A program made the position numbers and the translations under genes. A stretch of DNA of 64,000 bases from NCBI RefSeq assembly GCF_024160875.1, contig NZ_JAIULA010000002.1, forward strand, positions 62,001 through 126,000. The letters run 5' to 3'. Of this stretch, positions 1 to 9,382 are shown piece by piece. Numbering within the stretch: the first letter of the stretch is position 1; the number at the start of each line of letters is the position of its first letter. The notes under the pieces are model-generated. The model saw only the letters and a list, made by a program, of their open reading frames with translations, was not told where the DNA came from and did not search any database. The stretch comes from Ligilactobacillus ubinensis. GTDB lineage: Bacteria; Bacillota; Bacilli; Lactobacillales; Lactobacillaceae.

Positions 1-760
1 GTGCGCTCATTGTCAATAACGCTACAATCTGCAACATATGGTTTTGAATCATATCTCGTAAAGCCCCTGCAGTTTCATAGTAACCAGCACGTTCCTCAAC
101 ACCAAGTGCCTCGCTTAATGTTACTTGAATATTACTAATATACCGATTGTTCCACATAGCATTAAAGATACTATTCCCAAAGCGAATTGCTGCAATATTT
201 TGGACCATTTCTTTACCTAAATAATGATCAATTCGAAAAACATCATCTTCTGGAAAAGATTGTGATATTTCGTTGTTCAAAATTGTGGCACTAGCAAAAT
301 CACGTCCAAATGGTTTTTCTACGATAACACGATTATAACCTGTGGTGGTCTTAAGCTCTTGTGATTTTAAATGCTCACAAATTGTTCCAAAAAAGCGTGG
401 TGACATTGCTAAATAAAATAAGCGATTACCGCCAATTTCATATTTCCCATCAAGCTTTTCAGCCAATTGGCGTAACGTAACATAGTGGCTTGTATCAGTA
501 ACATTATGCGACTGATAGTAAAAGTGATTTGAAAATGCAATTGCTGTTTGTTCAGAATCATACATACCATCAATTGAATCTTTAACAATTTCCCGATAAT
601 AGTCATTTGTCCAAGGACGTCTTGCTGTTCCAATAATAGCAAAATTTCTTTTTAAATAACCTTTTTTATATAATTCAAAAATAGACGGATATAATTTTCG
701 CTGTGCCAAATCTCCCGTCCCACCAAAGATAATAAAAAGTGCCTTTTGTTCTTTAATCAT
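1..760 (-). CDS. zwf: glucose-6-phosphate 1-dehydrogenase, N-terminal part (cut by window edge)
   Basis: This enzyme oxidises glucose-6-phosphate to 6-phosphogluconolactone with NADP+, the first step of the oxidative pentose phosphate route in the cytoplasm. About 253 of the usual roughly 490 residues are in the window; the C-terminus lies beyond base 1. The N-terminus carries the dinucleotide-binding motif FGGTGDLAQRKL. EKPFG and the active-site motif RIDHYLGKE follow, with the catalytic His and the substrate-binding Lys. I chose ATG at 758-760 because the first residues (MIKEQKALFIIFGGTGDL) fit the family start. The gene stands alone behind its own promoter and is divergent from the thioesterase gene. 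Confidence 0.96.
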   Translation of the reverse strand, partial: MIKEQKALFIIFGGTGDLAQRKLYPSIFELYKKGYLKRNFAIIGTARRPWTNDYYREIVKDSIDGMYDSEQTAIAFSNHFYYQSHNVTDTSHYVTLRQLAEKLDGKYEIGGNRLFYLAMSPRFFGTICEHLKSQELKTTTGYNRVIVEKPFGRDFASATILNNEISQSFPEDDVFRIDHYLGKEMVQNIAAIRFGNSIFNAMWNNRYISNIQVTLSEALGVEERAGYYETAGALRDMIQNHMLQIVALLTMSA

Positions 761-796
761 TAAATCTAGCACCACTTTCTTTACATTTATAAATCC

Positions 797-825
797 ATTA
801 TACTAACTCTTTTAGTAATAAACAA
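797..825 (-). promoter_or_regulatory. promoter of zwf
   Basis: On the minus strand a -35 TTGTTT (820-825) and a -10 TATAAT (797-802) are separated by 17 bp. This sigma-A type promoter lies about 37 bp upstream of the zwf start codon. No obvious operator overlaps it. Confidence 0.72.
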
Positions 826-962
826 TTGTTTGAATTCAATTGACATATGCTTTTTTCATTAATTGTTATTTTTTCCAACAAGATCGTTAAAACTGTTTTT
901 CATATGCTAGTCTGTAGTACAATTAATGTAATTTAACATTTAAAATAGAGGTATGTATTACT

Positions 963-1373
963 ATGAAACCATATATTCATACAGTTCAATACTATGAAAC
1001 AGATCGTATGCAAATTACCCACCATTCCAATTATGTTCGTTGGATGGAGGAAGCCCGCGTTTCTTTTTTGGATCAATTAAACTGCAGTTATACTGACTTA
1101 GAAAACATGGGGATTATTTCGCCTGTTGTTGCAATTAACTGCAAATATCTTCAATCAACAACTTTTGCTGATAAAATCAGTATTATTGTTAACATAAAAA
1201 AATTCAATGGTATCAAACTCGTGTTAGTTTATAAAATGCTTAACCTAGAAACTGAAAAAATTGTTTGTACAGGCGAATCTTCACATTGCTTTACTAACAA
1301 AAATGGAAAGATTTTAAATATGAAAACCCTAAAACCTGATTTTTACCTGCGTCTAAACTCCGCATCAAATTAA
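963..1373 (+). CDS. acyl-CoA thioesterase, YbgC/4-hydroxybenzoyl-CoA thioesterase type
   Basis: This is a 136-residue single hotdog-fold protein of the YbgC/FadM type, which hydrolyses acyl-CoA or acyl-ACP thioesters. The diagnostic N-terminal motif is YYETDRMQITHHSNYVRWME (residues 10-29), with the catalytic Asp at residue 14 and the conserved HxxNYVRWMEEAR helix. Length is normal for the family. It is divergent from zwf and convergent with the fatty-acid operon, so it is not part of either unit, though a thioesterase beside fab genes suggests acyl-chain turnover. The start is preceded by GAGG at a rather long spacing (about 12 nt). Substrate cannot be told from sequence. Confidence 0.87.
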   Translation: MKPYIHTVQYYETDRMQITHHSNYVRWMEEARVSFLDQLNCSYTDLENMGIISPVVAINCKYLQSTTFADKISIIVNIKKFNGIKLVLVYKMLNLETEKIVCTGESSHCFTNKNGKILNMKTLKPDFYLRLNSASN

Positions 1374-1392
1374 TTTATCTGATTTTATTACA

Positions 1393-1439
1393 AAAAACCG
1401 TTAGATTTAGTTCTTTAAAAGTAAAATCTAACGGTTTTT
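1393..1439. terminator. bidirectional terminator between the thioesterase gene and fabI
   Basis: A perfect 16-bp inverted repeat (1393-1408 with 1424-1439), core CCGTTAGATTT/AAATCTAACGG, has A-runs on the left and T-runs on the right. It can end both the rightward thioesterase gene and the leftward fab/acc operon. Confidence 0.9.
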
Positions 1440-1467
1440 AATATACTTTTTTAGTCTGTAAATCACT

Positions 1468-2226
1468 TTAAATTAAATGAACACCTTTATCTACATAGAT
1501 TGTATCTCCAACAACTCCCGTAGCTAAATTACTCATTAAAAAGGCACATGCTCCACCAATCTCCATTGTTGTAACAGAATGACCGTCAACCGTTCTTTCC
1601 TCTGACATACTTAATAATTCCGTATGTCCTTTGACTCCTGTTACCGCAAGTGTCTTAACTGCACCTGCAGAAATGGCATTTACTCGAACACCATATTTTG
1701 CCATATCACGCGCTAAATATCGAACTGATGCTTCAAGTGATGCTTTTGCAACCCCCATTACATTGTAATTTGGAACTGCACGTTCAGAGCCAAAATAAGT
1801 TAGCGTAACAATGCTTGCAGGATTGTTCAATATTTCTTTACCATATTTAGCTACTGCAATTAGTGAATATGCAGAAATATCCTGTGCTATTGAATAATCA
1901 CTTCTTGTAGCATCCATAATATCCCCACCTAAAGATTCTTTAGGTGCATAAGCAATTGCATGAACTATTCCATCTATTTTACCAAAACGTTGCTCAACAG
2001 TTTCAAAGGCAGTCTTTATACTTTCGTCTTGTGAAACATCACATTGCACTAAAACATCTTCATCATCAACTAATTTATGCAGACTTTTTTTCAAACGTTC
2101 ATTTTGGTATGTGAAAATCAGTTTCGCTCCCTGATCTATCATAGCCTGTGCACATCCCCATGCAATTGAACGCTTATTTGCTGCTCCCATGACAAGGATT
2201 TTTTTGCCTTGTAATAAATTACCCAT
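1468..2226 (-). CDS. fabI: enoyl-[acyl-carrier-protein] reductase (NADH)
   Basis: FabI reduces trans-2-enoyl-ACP to acyl-ACP, the last step of each elongation round. The protein is 252 residues, a normal length. It has the divergent SDR nucleotide motif GAANKRSIAWG (14-24) typical of FabI, LTYFG with Tyr144, and the active-site Y154-x6-K161 in NYNVMGVAKASLEA. A good SD (AAGGAGG) precedes the ATG. It is the last gene of the fab/acc operon, 15 bp after accA, and is followed by a strong terminator. A single classical FabI implies triclosan-type sensitivity by family knowledge; no FabK is visible here. Confidence 0.96.
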   Translation of the reverse strand: MGNLLQGKKILVMGAANKRSIAWGCAQAMIDQGAKLIFTYQNERLKKSLHKLVDDEDVLVQCDVSQDESIKTAFETVEQRFGKIDGIVHAIAYAPKESLGGDIMDATRSDYSIAQDISAYSLIAVAKYGKEILNNPASIVTLTYFGSERAVPNYNVMGVAKASLEASVRYLARDMAKYGVRVNAISAGAVKTLAVTGVKGHTELLSMSEERTVDGHSVTTMEIGGACAFLMSNLATGVVGDTIYVDKGVHLI

Positions 2227-2241
2227 TAGTATTAATCCTCC

Positions 2242-3042
2242 TTAAAACTTACGAAAACGCGCATGGCGTCTTTCAATCAATTCTCTTGGCGTTAATGCCA
2301 TTAATTTAGTTAATTCTTCATCAATCACTCTTGTAACTTGCTTAATTACTTTTCGATGTGAAGTTGGTTCTTCAATAATTCCATCAATAATTCCTTGACT
2401 TAGTAATGCAGTCGGTGTTACTTGCATTACAGCCGCTGCTTCATCAGCACGTGTGCTATCTTTCCATAAAATAGACGCAAAACCTTCAGGAGATAAAACA
2501 GTATACATACTATTTTCAAACATCCACACTTCATCTCCTGCTGCTAAGGCCAAAGCTCCACCACTACCACCTTCACCAAAAATAATTGCTAAAATAGGTA
2601 CACTTATGTCTCCTAATTCTAATAAATTACGTGCTATAGCTTCACCTTGACCTCCTTCCTCAGCAGTGCGGCCCGGATATGCCCCTGCCGTATTAATTAA
2701 TGTAACAATTGGCCGTCCAAACTTTTCAGCTTGCTTCATTAAACGTAAAGACTTGCGGTATCCATCTGGGGTAGGTCCGCCAAAATGTTTGGCAATCCTT
2801 TCTTCGGGTGAAGTTCCCTTATCAATTGCAATTACTGTTACTTTTTTATTGCCTAATTGTGCAAGTCCACTAATAATCGCTGGATCATCACCATTTAGAC
2901 GATCGCCATGTAATTCAAAAAAATTTTTGAAAACACCATTTATTAGTTCAGAAGCAACTATCTTATCCTGTGAACGAGCTGCTTTAACAATTTCTGCAGC
3001 TGTTTTAGGTATTTTAGGTTTTCTTTCAAATAAACTAACCAT
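2242..3042 (-). CDS. accA: acetyl-CoA carboxylase carboxyltransferase subunit alpha
   Basis: AccA forms the carboxyltransferase with AccD and moves CO2 from carboxybiotin to acetyl-CoA, giving malonyl-CoA. The 266-residue protein is the short Gram-positive form. It contains the crotonase-like core with [27 protein letters not shown] and the [19 protein letters not shown] stretch that forms the oxyanion region. I chose ATG at 3042 rather than the GTG at 3051 because AGAAGG lies 9 nt before that ATG but directly abuts the GTG. It overlaps the end of accD by 8 bp, indicating translational coupling. Confidence 0.95.
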   Translation of the reverse strand: MVSLFERKPKIPKTAAEIVKAARSQDKIVASELINGVFKNFFELHGDRLNGDDPAIISGLAQLGNKKVTVIAIDKGTSPEERIAKHFGGPTPDGYRKSLRLMKQAEKFGRPIVTLINTAGAYPGRTAEEGGQGEAIARNLLELGDISVPILAIIFGEGGSGGALALAAGDEVWMFENSMYTVLSPEGFASILWKDSTRADEAAAVMQVTPTALLSQGIIDGIIEEPTSHRKVIKQVTRVIDEELTKLMALTPRELIERRHARFRKF

Positions 3043-3892
3043 GACGACCACCCTTCTTCTTATTCATTTCTAGCAGCCAAGCTATGGTATCTTTTTGTTT
3101 ATCACGAGAAACGATTGCATCTATGAAACCCTCTGCTAAAACTGTCTCAGCATCTTGTAAATCTTCAGGAACTCGTTGATGTATTGTTTGTTCAATAACT
3201 CGTTTACCAGCAAAGCCAACTAACGCACGTGGTTCAGAAATAATAATATCGCCTTGCATCGCAAAACTAGCTGTCACTCCTCCAGTTGTTGGATCCGTGA
3301 GAACAGTTAAGTAAAAAAGGCCTGCATTAGAGTGTCTTTTTACCGCTTGTGAAACCTTTGCCATCTGCATTAATGAAAATATACCTTCTTGCATTCGAGC
3401 CCCACCTGAAGCTGTAAATAAAACAAGTGGTAAATTCTTCCGTGTTGCCTCTTCAAATAAGCGAGTTATCTTTTCGCCTGTTATTGTTCCAAGTGAACCC
3501 ATAATAAATTTGGGATCCATAATACCCAATGCACATTCTTGATTATTTATTTTTGCAATACCTGTTAAAACTGAATCATTCAAATTAGTTATTTTTCGCG
3601 CTTTAGTTAATTTATCCATATACCCTGGAAACTCTAACGGATCTTTTGTTATCAAGTCAGTATCCATTTCTTTAAAATCGTCTACTAACCATTCTAATCG
3701 CTCTCTTGCTGTAATCCGAAATCCATATGCACAACTTGGACAGGCCTGATAAACACCTAAATCTTTATGATAGAAGGATTGATGACACTTTGGACAAGAA
3801 ATCCATAAACCTGTAGGAACTTTTTGTTGAGCTTCCTTATTAACTTTTACATGTTTATGGCCCAATGTTTTTAGTTCATCAAACAACTGCAT
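3035..3892 (-). CDS. accD: acetyl-CoA carboxylase carboxyltransferase subunit beta
   Basis: AccD is the beta subunit of the carboxyltransferase and acts with AccA. The 285-residue protein has the N-terminal zinc ribbon C33-x2-C36 and C51-x2-C54, then the carboxyltransferase domain with [20 protein letters not shown] and [16 protein letters not shown]. The start ATG at 3892 overlaps the accC stop as TAATG and has GGAGG 10 nt upstream, which is actually inside accC; an upstream in-frame ATG is less likely because it lacks its own SD. The tight overlap supports stoichiometric expression with AccC. Confidence 0.95.
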   Translation of the reverse strand: MQLFDELKTLGHKHVKVNKEAQQKVPTGLWISCPKCHQSFYHKDLGVYQACPSCAYGFRITARERLEWLVDDFKEMDTDLITKDPLEFPGYMDKLTKARKITNLNDSVLTGIAKINNQECALGIMDPKFIMGSLGTITGEKITRLFEEATRKNLPLVLFTASGGARMQEGIFSLMQMAKVSQAVKRHSNAGLFYLTVLTDPTTGGVTASFAMQGDIIISEPRALVGFAGKRVIEQTIHQRVPEDLQDAETVLAEGFIDAIVSRDKQKDTIAWLLEMNKKKGGRHG

Positions 3893-5259
3893 TACTCTTT
3901 TTCCTCCTTCCATTTAGGTAAGAATGTCTTTTCTAAATAATCTGTCGTCACATCATCATCTAAAAACACCTTATCTTTTAGAATTGCTAAATGAAACTCT
4001 TGATTTGTTTTTATACCCATTATAACCATTTCGTTTAATAAACGTTTAACTTTCTCGATAGCTTCATGTCGATCATGTCCAAGTGTGATTACCTTAGCAA
4101 TCATCGAATCATAATATGGCGAAATAGTTACACCTGAGTACAAAGCTGAATCAATTCGCATACCTAAATTGCCTACTGGAAAATACAAATATTTTACTTT
4201 TCCGACAGAAGGAGCAAAATTGCGCGCTGGATTTTCTGCATTTATTCGACATTCAATGGCATATCCATTTGTGTGAATATTATCTTGTGTAAAAGGCAGC
4301 GGTTCACCTGATGCAACTTTAACTTGTGCCTTAACTAAATCAATCCCTGTTACCATTTCTGTTACGGTATGCTCTACTTGAATCCGTGTATTCATTTCCA
4401 TAAAATAGAAATTATGCTGCTTATCCATTAAAAACTCAATTGTCCCAGTGTTGAGATAATCAATTGCATTAGCAGCACGCATAGCAATTTCACCCAAATT
4501 TTTTCGCTGCTCTTTTGTAATAATAGAACATGGACTCTCTTCAATCATCTTTTGCTTGTTACGTTGAACTGAGCAATCTCTTTCTGGAAAATAAACCGTG
4601 TTCCCCTTTTGATCTCTGAAAATTTGAACTTCTACATGCTTCACATTTTCCATAATCTTTTCAAGATACATTCGGTTATCATCAAAAGCATTCTTTGCTT
4701 CTCTTCTTGCCTCTTCAAATGCTGCTGCTAATTCAACAGCAGTATTAACCCGACGAATTCCCTTACCACCGCCACCAGCTGCTGCTTTTAACAAAATAGG
4801 ATAGCCCACTTTTTGTGCAACTTCTTTGGCTTCTTTAACGTCTGAAATAAAGCCTTCGCTTCCTGGAATAACCGGAACATTGCTTTTTTGCATTTGAATC
4901 CGTGCATTAGCTTTATTTCCCATCAAGTCAATTGTTTCTGAACGAGGACCGATAAATTTCAAACCACACGCTTCACACATTTCGACAAAGCGGCTATTTT
5001 CAGATAAAAAACCAAATCCGGGATGAATCGCTTCTGCACCTGTTCCAACTGCAGCAGCTAAGATATTCTTCATGTTTAGATATGATTCTTGGGGCCTTGC
5101 TGTACCCACACACACTGCTTCATCAGCAAGTTGAACATGTAGACTTTCTCGATCAGCCGTTGAATAAATAGCAACCGATTTGATTCCTAATTCTTTTAAG
5201 GAGCGAATGATTCGAACCGCTATTTCTCCACGGTTAGCAACTAAAACTTTCGAAAACAT
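3892..5259 (-). CDS. accC: biotin carboxylase subunit of acetyl-CoA carboxylase
   Basis: AccC uses ATP and bicarbonate to carboxylate the biotin on AccB. At 455 residues it is full length. The N-terminal preATP-grasp begins [17 protein letters not shown]; the ATP-grasp domain has the glycine-rich loop [14 protein letters not shown], the HVEVQIFRD segment and the catalytic [14 protein letters not shown] motif. The C-terminal biotin-carboxylase domain is present. There is no fused biotinyl domain, so it depends on the separate AccB encoded two genes upstream. It sits between fabZ and accD in the operon. Confidence 0.97.
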   Translation of the reverse strand: MFSKVLVANRGEIAVRIIRSLKELGIKSVAIYSTADRESLHVQLADEAVCVGTARPQESYLNMKNILAAAVGTGAEAIHPGFGFLSENSRFVEMCEACGLKFIGPRSETIDLMGNKANARIQMQKSNVPVIPGSEGFISDVKEAKEVAQKVGYPILLKAAAGGGGKGIRRVNTAVELAAAFEEARREAKNAFDDNRMYLEKIMENVKHVEVQIFRDQKGNTVYFPERDCSVQRNKQKMIEESPCSIITKEQRKNLGEIAMRAANAIDYLNTGTIEFLMDKQHNFYFMEMNTRIQVEHTVTEMVTGIDLVKAQVKVASGEPLPFTQDNIHTNGYAIECRINAENPARNFAPSVGKVKYLYFPVGNLGMRIDSALYSGVTISPYYDSMIAKVITLGHDRHEAIEKVKRLLNEMVIMGIKTNQEFHLAILKDKVFLDDDVTTDYLEKTFLPKWKEEKE

Positions 5260-5282
5260 CGTCTTTACCTACCTTACTACTT

Positions 5283-5708
5283 TTAGCTAATCATAAAAGT
5301 TAACTCAGCCGTACATGCTTTTTTACCATCAACAGTTGCAACAGCTTTTCCAAGTCCTACATTATTTCTAATTTTTTCAAGTACTACTTCGATTTTAAGT
5401 GTATCTCCAGGACGAACAACTTTTCTAAATTTAGCTTGCTTTATGCCACCAAAATAAGCAGTTTTTCCTTTAAACTCATCCATTGAAAGCAACGCAACTG
5501 CCCCTGTTTGAGCCATTGCTTCAACAATTAAAACCCCTGGTAAAACAGGATTTCCCGGGAAATGACCATTAAAGACCTGTTCATGTGCTGTTACATTTCT
5601 AACAGCAACCGCACGTTGCCCAGGTTCTAATTCATCTACACGGTCGATTAATAACATTGGATAACGATGTGGAATAATTTTTTGAATTTCTGTTATATCT
5701 AAAACCAT
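5283..5708 (-). CDS. fabZ: 3-hydroxyacyl-[ACP] dehydratase FabZ (canonical copy)
   Basis: FabZ dehydrates 3-hydroxyacyl-ACP to trans-2-enoyl-ACP. The 141-residue hotdog protein has the canonical motif [15 protein letters not shown] with catalytic His49 and the helix motif VEAMAQTGA with Glu63. It lies between accB and accC. A second FabZ paralogue starts the same operon (10901-11347), but only this copy keeps the catalytic His, so this one is expected to carry the main dehydratase activity. Confidence 0.95.
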   Translation of the reverse strand: MVLDITEIQKIIPHRYPMLLIDRVDELEPGQRAVAVRNVTAHEQVFNGHFPGNPVLPGVLIVEAMAQTGAVALLSMDEFKGKTAYFGGIKQAKFRKVVRPGDTLKIEVVLEKIRNNVGLGKAVATVDGKKACTAELTFMIS

Positions 5709-5709
5709 C

Positions 5710-6150
5710 TTAACCCTCCACTACTTTGAAAATCTTCTGATCAAATTCAACTAACTCTTCATTTTCAACTAAAATTTCACTAACAATGCCATCAACATTA
5801 CTTTTAATCTCAGTCATCATTTTCATTGCCTCAATAATGCAAACAACATCGCCTTTATGAACCCGTGATCCAACTTTGACATATGCTTGTTTATCAGGTT
5901 CTGGTTGTAAATAAATACTCCCTACCATCGGTGAAGTAATATATTCACATTTTTCAGTTTCTTCTTTTGTTTCTTTTACTTTTATCTGCTCTACGTTTTG
6001 TTTGAATTCAGGATTTGCATGATGTGGTGGTAAAAAAGGTACATCATTTTTACTTAAATGCATGTGAAATCCATCTACTTCAATTTCCAATTCTCGCATT
6101 GGAGAAGAGTTAAATTCATCCATTAATTTTTGTATCTCTTTAAAGTCCAC
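5710..6150 (-). CDS. accB: biotin carboxyl carrier protein of acetyl-CoA carboxylase
   Basis: AccB carries the biotin that shuttles CO2 between AccC and AccD-AccA. The 146-residue protein has a typical N-terminal segment, a flexible acidic/lysine linker (about 50-70) and a C-terminal biotinyl domain with EAMKMM, the biotinylated Lys being residue 110. The start is GTG at 6148-6150; its purine-rich SD overlaps the end of fabF, 2 bp upstream, so translation is probably coupled. One base separates it from fabZ. Confidence 0.95.
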   Translation of the reverse strand: MDFKEIQKLMDEFNSSPMRELEIEVDGFHMHLSKNDVPFLPPHHANPEFKQNVEQIKVKETKEETEKCEYITSPMVGSIYLQPEPDKQAYVKVGSRVHKGDVVCIIEAMKMMTEIKSNVDGIVSEILVENEELVEFDQKIFKVVEG

Positions 6151-6152
6151 TT

Positions 6153-7391
6153 CTACTGTTCACTCCATTTTTTTAACGCTAAAACAGCATTATGTCCACC
6201 AAACCCAAGTGAATTGCTAATTGCATACTGCAAATTATTGACAGGCATTGCGTTTGTCTTGACAACGTTAATTTTGCATTTTTCATCTTGATTTTCTAAA
6301 CCAACATTTGCTGGCAATTTGCCTTGCTGTAATGCCGCTATTGTTGCAACAGCTTCAACGGCACCAGCTGCTCCTAATAAATGACCAGTCATTGACTTAG
6401 TGCTACTTACGTATACTGAACTATTCTCACCAAATACATTATTTATCGCGATAGACTCACCTTCATCATTTGCATGAGTTGCTGTCCCATGAGCATTTAT
6501 ATAACCTACTTGGTTTGGCTCAATCTTCGCTTCCAAAAGAGCTTGTTGCATTGCATGAGCTGCTCCTTCACCAGTTGGATCAGGTGCGGTCATATGATAT
6601 GCGTCACAAGTTGCACCGTAACCAACAATTTCAGCTAAAATTTTCGCATTTCTTTTTTTGGCATGCTCTTCGCTTTCCAATACTAAAGTAGCTGCTCCTT
6701 CGCCTAAAACAAAGCCTGAACGATCTTTATCAAAAGGCAAAGATGCTTTTGTTGGATCTGTTTGTTTAGATAAAGCAGTTAATGCTGCAAAGCCTGCAAT
6801 ACCTATTTCATTGACAGATGCTTCTGCACCACCTGCTAGCATCACTTGAGCACGGCCTTCTTTTATCTGACGGTAAGCTTCACCAATTGCATTAGTTCCA
6901 GAAGCACATGCTGTCACTATCGCTGTACAAATGTTTTTTGCACCCACAGTCAAAGCAACATTACCTGCTGCCATATTTGCAATTGACGTTGGAACAAACA
7001 TTGGGGATACCCGCTGTGGCCCTTTATCATGCATCTTAATAACCTGCTCTTGAATCGTTGTTAAGCCACCAATTCCGGAGCCAATAATAACACCCATTTC
7101 ATATGGATCTACATTTTCTTTTGTAATACCCGCTTGCTCAACTGCCTCAAGTGCTGTATGGACTGCATATTGAGAAAATAAATCCATGCGACGTGCTGCT
7201 TTCTTGCCAACTCTTTGTTTAGGATCAAAATCCTTCACTTCACCAGCAACTGTAATTCCAGTTTCAGTTGCATCAAATTTTGTAATAGGTGCAATGCCCA
7301 ATTTACCAGTCATGAGATTAGCAATGAAAGTTGGTGCATCATTTCCAATCGGGGTTAAAGCTCCCATTCCAGTAATTACTACTTTAGTCAT
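6153..7391 (-). CDS. fabF: 3-oxoacyl-[ACP] synthase II
   Basis: FabF condenses malonyl-ACP with acyl-ACP in chain elongation. The 412-residue protein has the thiolase-fold active-site triad Cys162 (TACASGTNAIG), His301 (NAHGTATHAND) and His337 (KSMTGHLLGAAG). A clear GGAGG precedes the ATG. It is the only KAS I/II enzyme in the operon. Any unsaturated fatty acid synthesis would need another isomerase or desaturase not visible in this window. Confidence 0.97.
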   Translation of the reverse strand: MTKVVITGMGALTPIGNDAPTFIANLMTGKLGIAPITKFDATETGITVAGEVKDFDPKQRVGKKAARRMDLFSQYAVHTALEAVEQAGITKENVDPYEMGVIIGSGIGGLTTIQEQVIKMHDKGPQRVSPMFVPTSIANMAAGNVALTVGAKNICTAIVTACASGTNAIGEAYRQIKEGRAQVMLAGGAEASVNEIGIAGFAALTALSKQTDPTKASLPFDKDRSGFVLGEGAATLVLESEEHAKKRNAKILAEIVGYGATCDAYHMTAPDPTGEGAAHAMQQALLEAKIEPNQVGYINAHGTATHANDEGESIAINNVFGENSSVYVSSTKSMTGHLLGAAGAVEAVATIAALQQGKLPANVGLENQDEKCKINVVKTNAMPVNNLQYAISNSLGFGGHNAVLALKKWSEQ

Positions 7392-7403
7392 CTAAAATTC
7401 CTC

Positions 7404-8135
7404 CTAAATCGTCATCCCACCATCTATTGTGATGACCTGTCCAGTTATATAATCATTCTGAGCTAAGAAAAGAGCTGTTTGTGCAACTTCTTTTGCATTC
7501 CCAAAACGTTTCAATGGAATTTCACTTAATATTTCATTTTTTACTTTATCACTTAAAACCTCTGTCATATCGCTAACAATCATTCCAGGTGCAATTGCAT
7601 TACATCTTATATTGCGCAGTGCACCTTCTTTTGCAACACTTTTTGTTAAACCAATTACTCCGGCCTTGCTAGCTGCGTAATTTGCCTGACCAATATTGCC
7701 ATGCAATCCAATTACACTAGCAAGATTAATAATAACGCCAGTTCTTTTTTTATACATTTTTTTCAAAAAGGCTTGTGTCATTTGAAATGTACCGGTCAGA
7801 TTTATGTTGATAACATCTTGAAAATCTGCTGCTTTCATTCCAATCAGCAACTTGTCATTCGTTATCCCTGCATTGTTTACCAAAACATCAATCTGATCAA
7901 AATTAGCATATGCCTCTTTAACCATGCGCTTTACATCTTCACTTTTTGAAATATCACCTAAAACGGTTAGTACTTTTACGCCATAATCTTCAATTTGATT
8001 AATTAACTGTGATGAAATTTCTCTACGTGCATTCAAAATAATATTACTGCCCGCTTTAGCAAAAGCAATCGCTATTTCTTTACCGATACCTCGCGATGAT
8101 CCTGAAATAAACACTGTTTTATTCTTTAAATCCAC
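7404..8135 (-). CDS. fabG: 3-oxoacyl-[ACP] reductase
   Basis: FabG reduces 3-oxoacyl-ACP with NADPH. The 243-residue SDR protein has the Rossmann motif SGSSRGIGKEIA (11-22), NNAG (87-90) and the catalytic Ser140, Tyr153 and Lys157 (NYAASKAG). I chose the GTG start at 8135 because GAGG lies 8 nt upstream and MDLKNKTVFISG is the family-typical beginning. The longer frame from an ATG at 8168 would add 11 residues overlapping fabD. The fabD stop is one base upstream of this start, so the two genes are probably coupled. Confidence 0.95.
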   Translation of the reverse strand: MDLKNKTVFISGSSRGIGKEIAIAFAKAGSNIILNARREISSQLINQIEDYGVKVLTVLGDISKSEDVKRMVKEAYANFDQIDVLVNNAGITNDKLLIGMKAADFQDVININLTGTFQMTQAFLKKMYKKRTGVIINLASVIGLHGNIGQANYAASKAGVIGLTKSVAKEGALRNIRCNAIAPGMIVSDMTEVLSDKVKNEILSEIPLKRFGNAKEVAQTALFLAQNDYITGQVITIDGGMTI

Positions 8136-8136
8136 A

Positions 8137-9084
8137 TTAATTACCTCGTAAAATTTCTCCAAAAGCATTGTAAGTTGCTAAATCTTCAATATGATAACGT
8201 AAAATGCTTTTATCTACTTGCTTAACAAATTTGCTTAGTGTCTTTCCTGGGCCTATTTCAAGTACTGCGTTGACCCCAGTATTATCTATTAAATATTTGG
8301 CACAATCTCCAAAATGAGTTGGTACACAAACTTGACGTGTCAAAACATTTGCAATTTCTTCTTTTTTAAAAGGGTGTGCAGTTGTGTTACTCATCACCGT
8401 GACACAAGGATTGCCAAAAGCAACTTTTGCTAAGCGCTGTTCTAGCTTGGTACTTGTATCTTTAAAAAGCGGGGTATGAAAAGCCCCGCTTACTTTCAAC
8501 GGCACTACTTTTTTCGCCGCACCAACATTTTGCAATTCATCAACTGTCTTAGAAACTGATTTTGGACTTCCACCTATCACAACTTGTTTGGGTGAATTAT
8601 AATTAGCTATCCCCACTGGTTCTGTAGAAGTACTTATTTGAGAACAAATAGCTTCGACTTTGTTAATATCTGGATTTAACACAGCAGCTAACATACTCGG
8701 GTATGTATCTGCATCTTTTTGCATATATACCCCTCTATCACGTAAAATCTGCATGCCATCTGTATAGCTTACTGCTTTACTGGCTATTAACGCAGCATAT
8801 TCACCTAATGATAAACCAAGCATACCTACTACATTAAAATCAGGATAATCCCGTTTTAACATTGCATATATCCCTATGCTTACAGCCACCAATGCCGGTT
8901 GAACATTAGCTGTCTTATCCAATTGATTTTCTTTGTTTTGCAATATTTTAACAATGTTTAATTTAGTTAGTTCACTAGCTTGATCAATATATTCTTTAAA
9001 TAATGCATCACTATGATAAAAATCAAGTCCCATATCAGTATATTGTGCACCTTGACCACTAAATAAAATACCAAATTTTTCCAT
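8137..9084 (-). CDS. fabD: malonyl-CoA:ACP malonyltransferase
   Basis: FabD transfers malonate from CoA to ACP. The 315-residue protein starts MEKFGILFSGQGAQY, with the GQGAQ oxyanion motif. It has the nucleophile Ser92 in GLSLGEYAAL and the partner His203 in SGAFHTPLF. The nucleophile elbow reads GLSLG instead of the more common GHSLG, a variant also expected in Firmicutes. I placed the start at the second ATG (9084), which has GGAGG 8 nt upstream; the first ATG (9099) lies upstream of that SD. Confidence 0.94.
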   Translation of the reverse strand: MEKFGILFSGQGAQYTDMGLDFYHSDALFKEYIDQASELTKLNIVKILQNKENQLDKTANVQPALVAVSIGIYAMLKRDYPDFNVVGMLGLSLGEYAALIASKAVSYTDGMQILRDRGVYMQKDADTYPSMLAAVLNPDINKVEAICSQISTSTEPVGIANYNSPKQVVIGGSPKSVSKTVDELQNVGAAKKVVPLKVSGAFHTPLFKDTSTKLEQRLAKVAFGNPCVTVMSNTTAHPFKKEEIANVLTRQVCVPTHFGDCAKYLIDNTGVNAVLEIGPGKTLSKFVKQVDKSILRYHIEDLATYNAFGEILRGN

Positions 9085-9107
9085 GTTCAAGGCCTCCATT
9101 GCTAAAA

Positions 9108-9350
9108 TTACTTAGCGTCAAGTTCTTTTTTTACGTAGTTAACAACATCTTGAATTGTCTTTACATTTTCATCTGCTTCTAACTTAACATCTAAATCATC
9201 TTCTAATTCATTCATAATTTCAAAAACATCTAATGAATCAGCATCCAAATCATCTTTAATATCTGCTTTTAATGTTACATCTGCATCATCAACATCCAAT
9301 TGTTCAATTACGATTGCCTTTACTTTTTCAAAAATTTCTTGTTCTGTCAT
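9108..9350 (-). CDS. acpP: acyl carrier protein
   Basis: ACP carries the growing acyl chain on 4'-phosphopantetheine. The 80-residue acidic protein has the attachment Ser39 in the motif LDADSLDVFEIMNELED and the usual four-helix pattern. It lies between fabH and fabD, the typical fab-cluster position, with an SD (AAAGGAG) before the ATG. Confidence 0.96.
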   Translation of the reverse strand: MTEQEIFEKVKAIVIEQLDVDDADVTLKADIKDDLDADSLDVFEIMNELEDDLDVKLEADENVKTIQDVVNYVKKELDAK

Positions 9351-9382
9351 AATAATATTTCTCCTTTAAAATAAGTTTTAAT

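Noticed and set aside
2453-3073. Plus-strand open frames opposite accA
   Set aside because: They are antisense to a highly conserved enzyme gene, lack SD sequences and are shadows of its codon bias.
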